NCBI GenBank assembly: GCA_039707655.1
Contig: CM077665.1
Span: 446,647,531 to 446,711,530, forward strand
Reading direction: 5' to 3'
Length of the DNA stretch: 64,000 nt
Source of the DNA: Elymus sibiricus
Lineage: Eukaryota; Streptophyta; Magnoliopsida; Poales; Poaceae
Shown here: in pieces, positions 63,801 to 64,000 of the stretch
Position numbering within the stretch: the stretch's first letter is position 1
Layout of the letters: each line of letters begins with the position of its first letter
Notes under the pieces: generated by a model
The model's input: the letters and a program-made list of their open reading frames with translations, nothing else
Told to the model about the DNA's origin: nothing
The model's database searches: none
Made by a program: the position numbers and the translations under genes

Positions 63801-64000
63801 GCTATGTGGTTGCAATTATGATACCACGCCAATTTTCAACCATTTCAGAGTTCATTAGTAGTGCTTTTCAATTTCAGGGTCATCTTAGCTCAAAATAAAT
63901 CATGAAATGCATGAAAAATAGCAAATGAAGTCAGAAAAGGGTTGAAAAGTGATGATCTGGCTTTGAATGGTGCATATTGAATGCAGAAAAAGTGTTGAGT
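60827..64000 (+). repeat. Third, partial and more diverged copy of the right half of blocks A and B
   Basis: Monomers 60827, 61165, 61505, 61845, 62183, 62523, 62863, 63203, 63542 and 63881 match 55056-58229 at an offset of 5,771-5,772 bp and 41814-44987 at about 19,013 bp, in the same order. This copy lacks changes shared by A and B, such as the short ATAGAAATGAAG and the GCACAAAATAAATC variant, so it separated before the A/B duplication. The window ends inside it. Confidence 0.85.

Larger units (their letters stand above)
3796..64000 (+). repeat. Main Afa-family (pAs1-like) satellite array, about 177 monomers
   Basis: Monomers of 338-340 bp run head to tail without interruption to the window end. 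Landmarks in order: ATCTTAGCTCAAAATAAATC; GAAGTCAGAAAAGGGTTG; GATGATGTGGCTTTGAATGG; TTAAAATATGTTTAAAAA with variable A-run; TAGACGAGTTTTCGTC; TTCGAAGGAGATTGTCCAG; CAGTTTTTCCCGTAACCCTC; TTAGCACATGCTATGTGGG; TTTTCAACCATTTCAGAG. Family assignment rests on remembered Afa primer sites and the known 340-bp Afa unit. By eye neighbouring monomers differ at several percent of positions, whereas HOR-equivalent monomers are nearly identical. A roughly 70-codon minus-strand frame recurs in most 340-bp copies but is broken in the 338-bp class. Apart from these frames, nothing gene-like is seen anywhere in this stretch. Confidence 0.95.

Noticed and set aside
3796..64000. CRISPR-like regular repetition
   Set aside because: The repeat unit is the whole 338-340 bp with no unique spacers, and the surrounding DNA is plant.
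5155..64000. Over a hundred roughly 70-residue minus-strand proteins
   Set aside because: They are the same frame of a satellite monomer, broken by 2-bp indels in many copies, with no promoter or homology. They are not listed as genes.

Overview
The window is almost entirely a tandem satellite array from a grass genome. I count about 180 head-to-tail monomers of 338-340 bp, all in one orientation. The monomer carries near-exact matches to the two primer sites I remember for the Afa (pAs1) family of Triticeae: GATGATGTGGCTTTGAATGG, one base longer than primer AS-A, and TCAGAGTTCATTTGCAGTGC, close to the complement of AS-B. A Ty1/copia fragment with an Angela/WIS/BARE-like LTR (TGTTGGAAATATGCCCTAGA start) also points to Triticeae, most plausibly wheat, Aegilops or a close relative. 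Nothing suggests a bacterial or viral origin.

Layout: 1-480, 1.4 satellite monomers; 478-3091, a 5'-truncated copia element consisting of the end of pol (RNase H), a polypurine tract and one complete 1,781-bp LTR; 3092-3447, non-satellite DNA with a short frame ending in a membrane-tail-like segment; 3448-3795, rearranged satellite with an internal deletion; 3796-64000, uninterrupted satellite.

The main content is the hierarchy inside the array. From left to right there are: four monomers (3796-5154); a 9-monomer higher-order repeat (HOR) of about 3,053 bp in three copies, the last lacking one unit (5155-13974); an overlapping 5-monomer tandem duplication (12617-16010); a 13-monomer HOR of 4,413 bp in two copies (14993-23817); a recombinant transition (23818-25175); an 8-monomer HOR of about 2,715 bp in four and a half copies that alternates as a 16-monomer, 5,431-bp repeat (25176 to about 37735); a 37-39-monomer tandem duplication, block A 33322-45886 (12,565 bp) and block B 45887-59128 (13,242 bp); and a tail in which 60827-64000 is a third, more diverged copy of part of those blocks. 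This layering is what repeated unequal exchange and conversion would produce.

The only protein-coding sequence I can support is the copia pol remnant, plus one unrecognised short frame. A roughly 70-codon minus-strand frame recurs in most 340-bp monomers, but it is a by-product of the repeat: 2-bp length variants break it in the 338-bp class. I found no RNA genes, CRISPR arrays or intact host genes, and no new biochemical system. The points of interest are the nested satellite evolution, monomer-sized and sub-monomer exchange tracts, and an imprecise junction where the retroelement fragment replaced part of the array.
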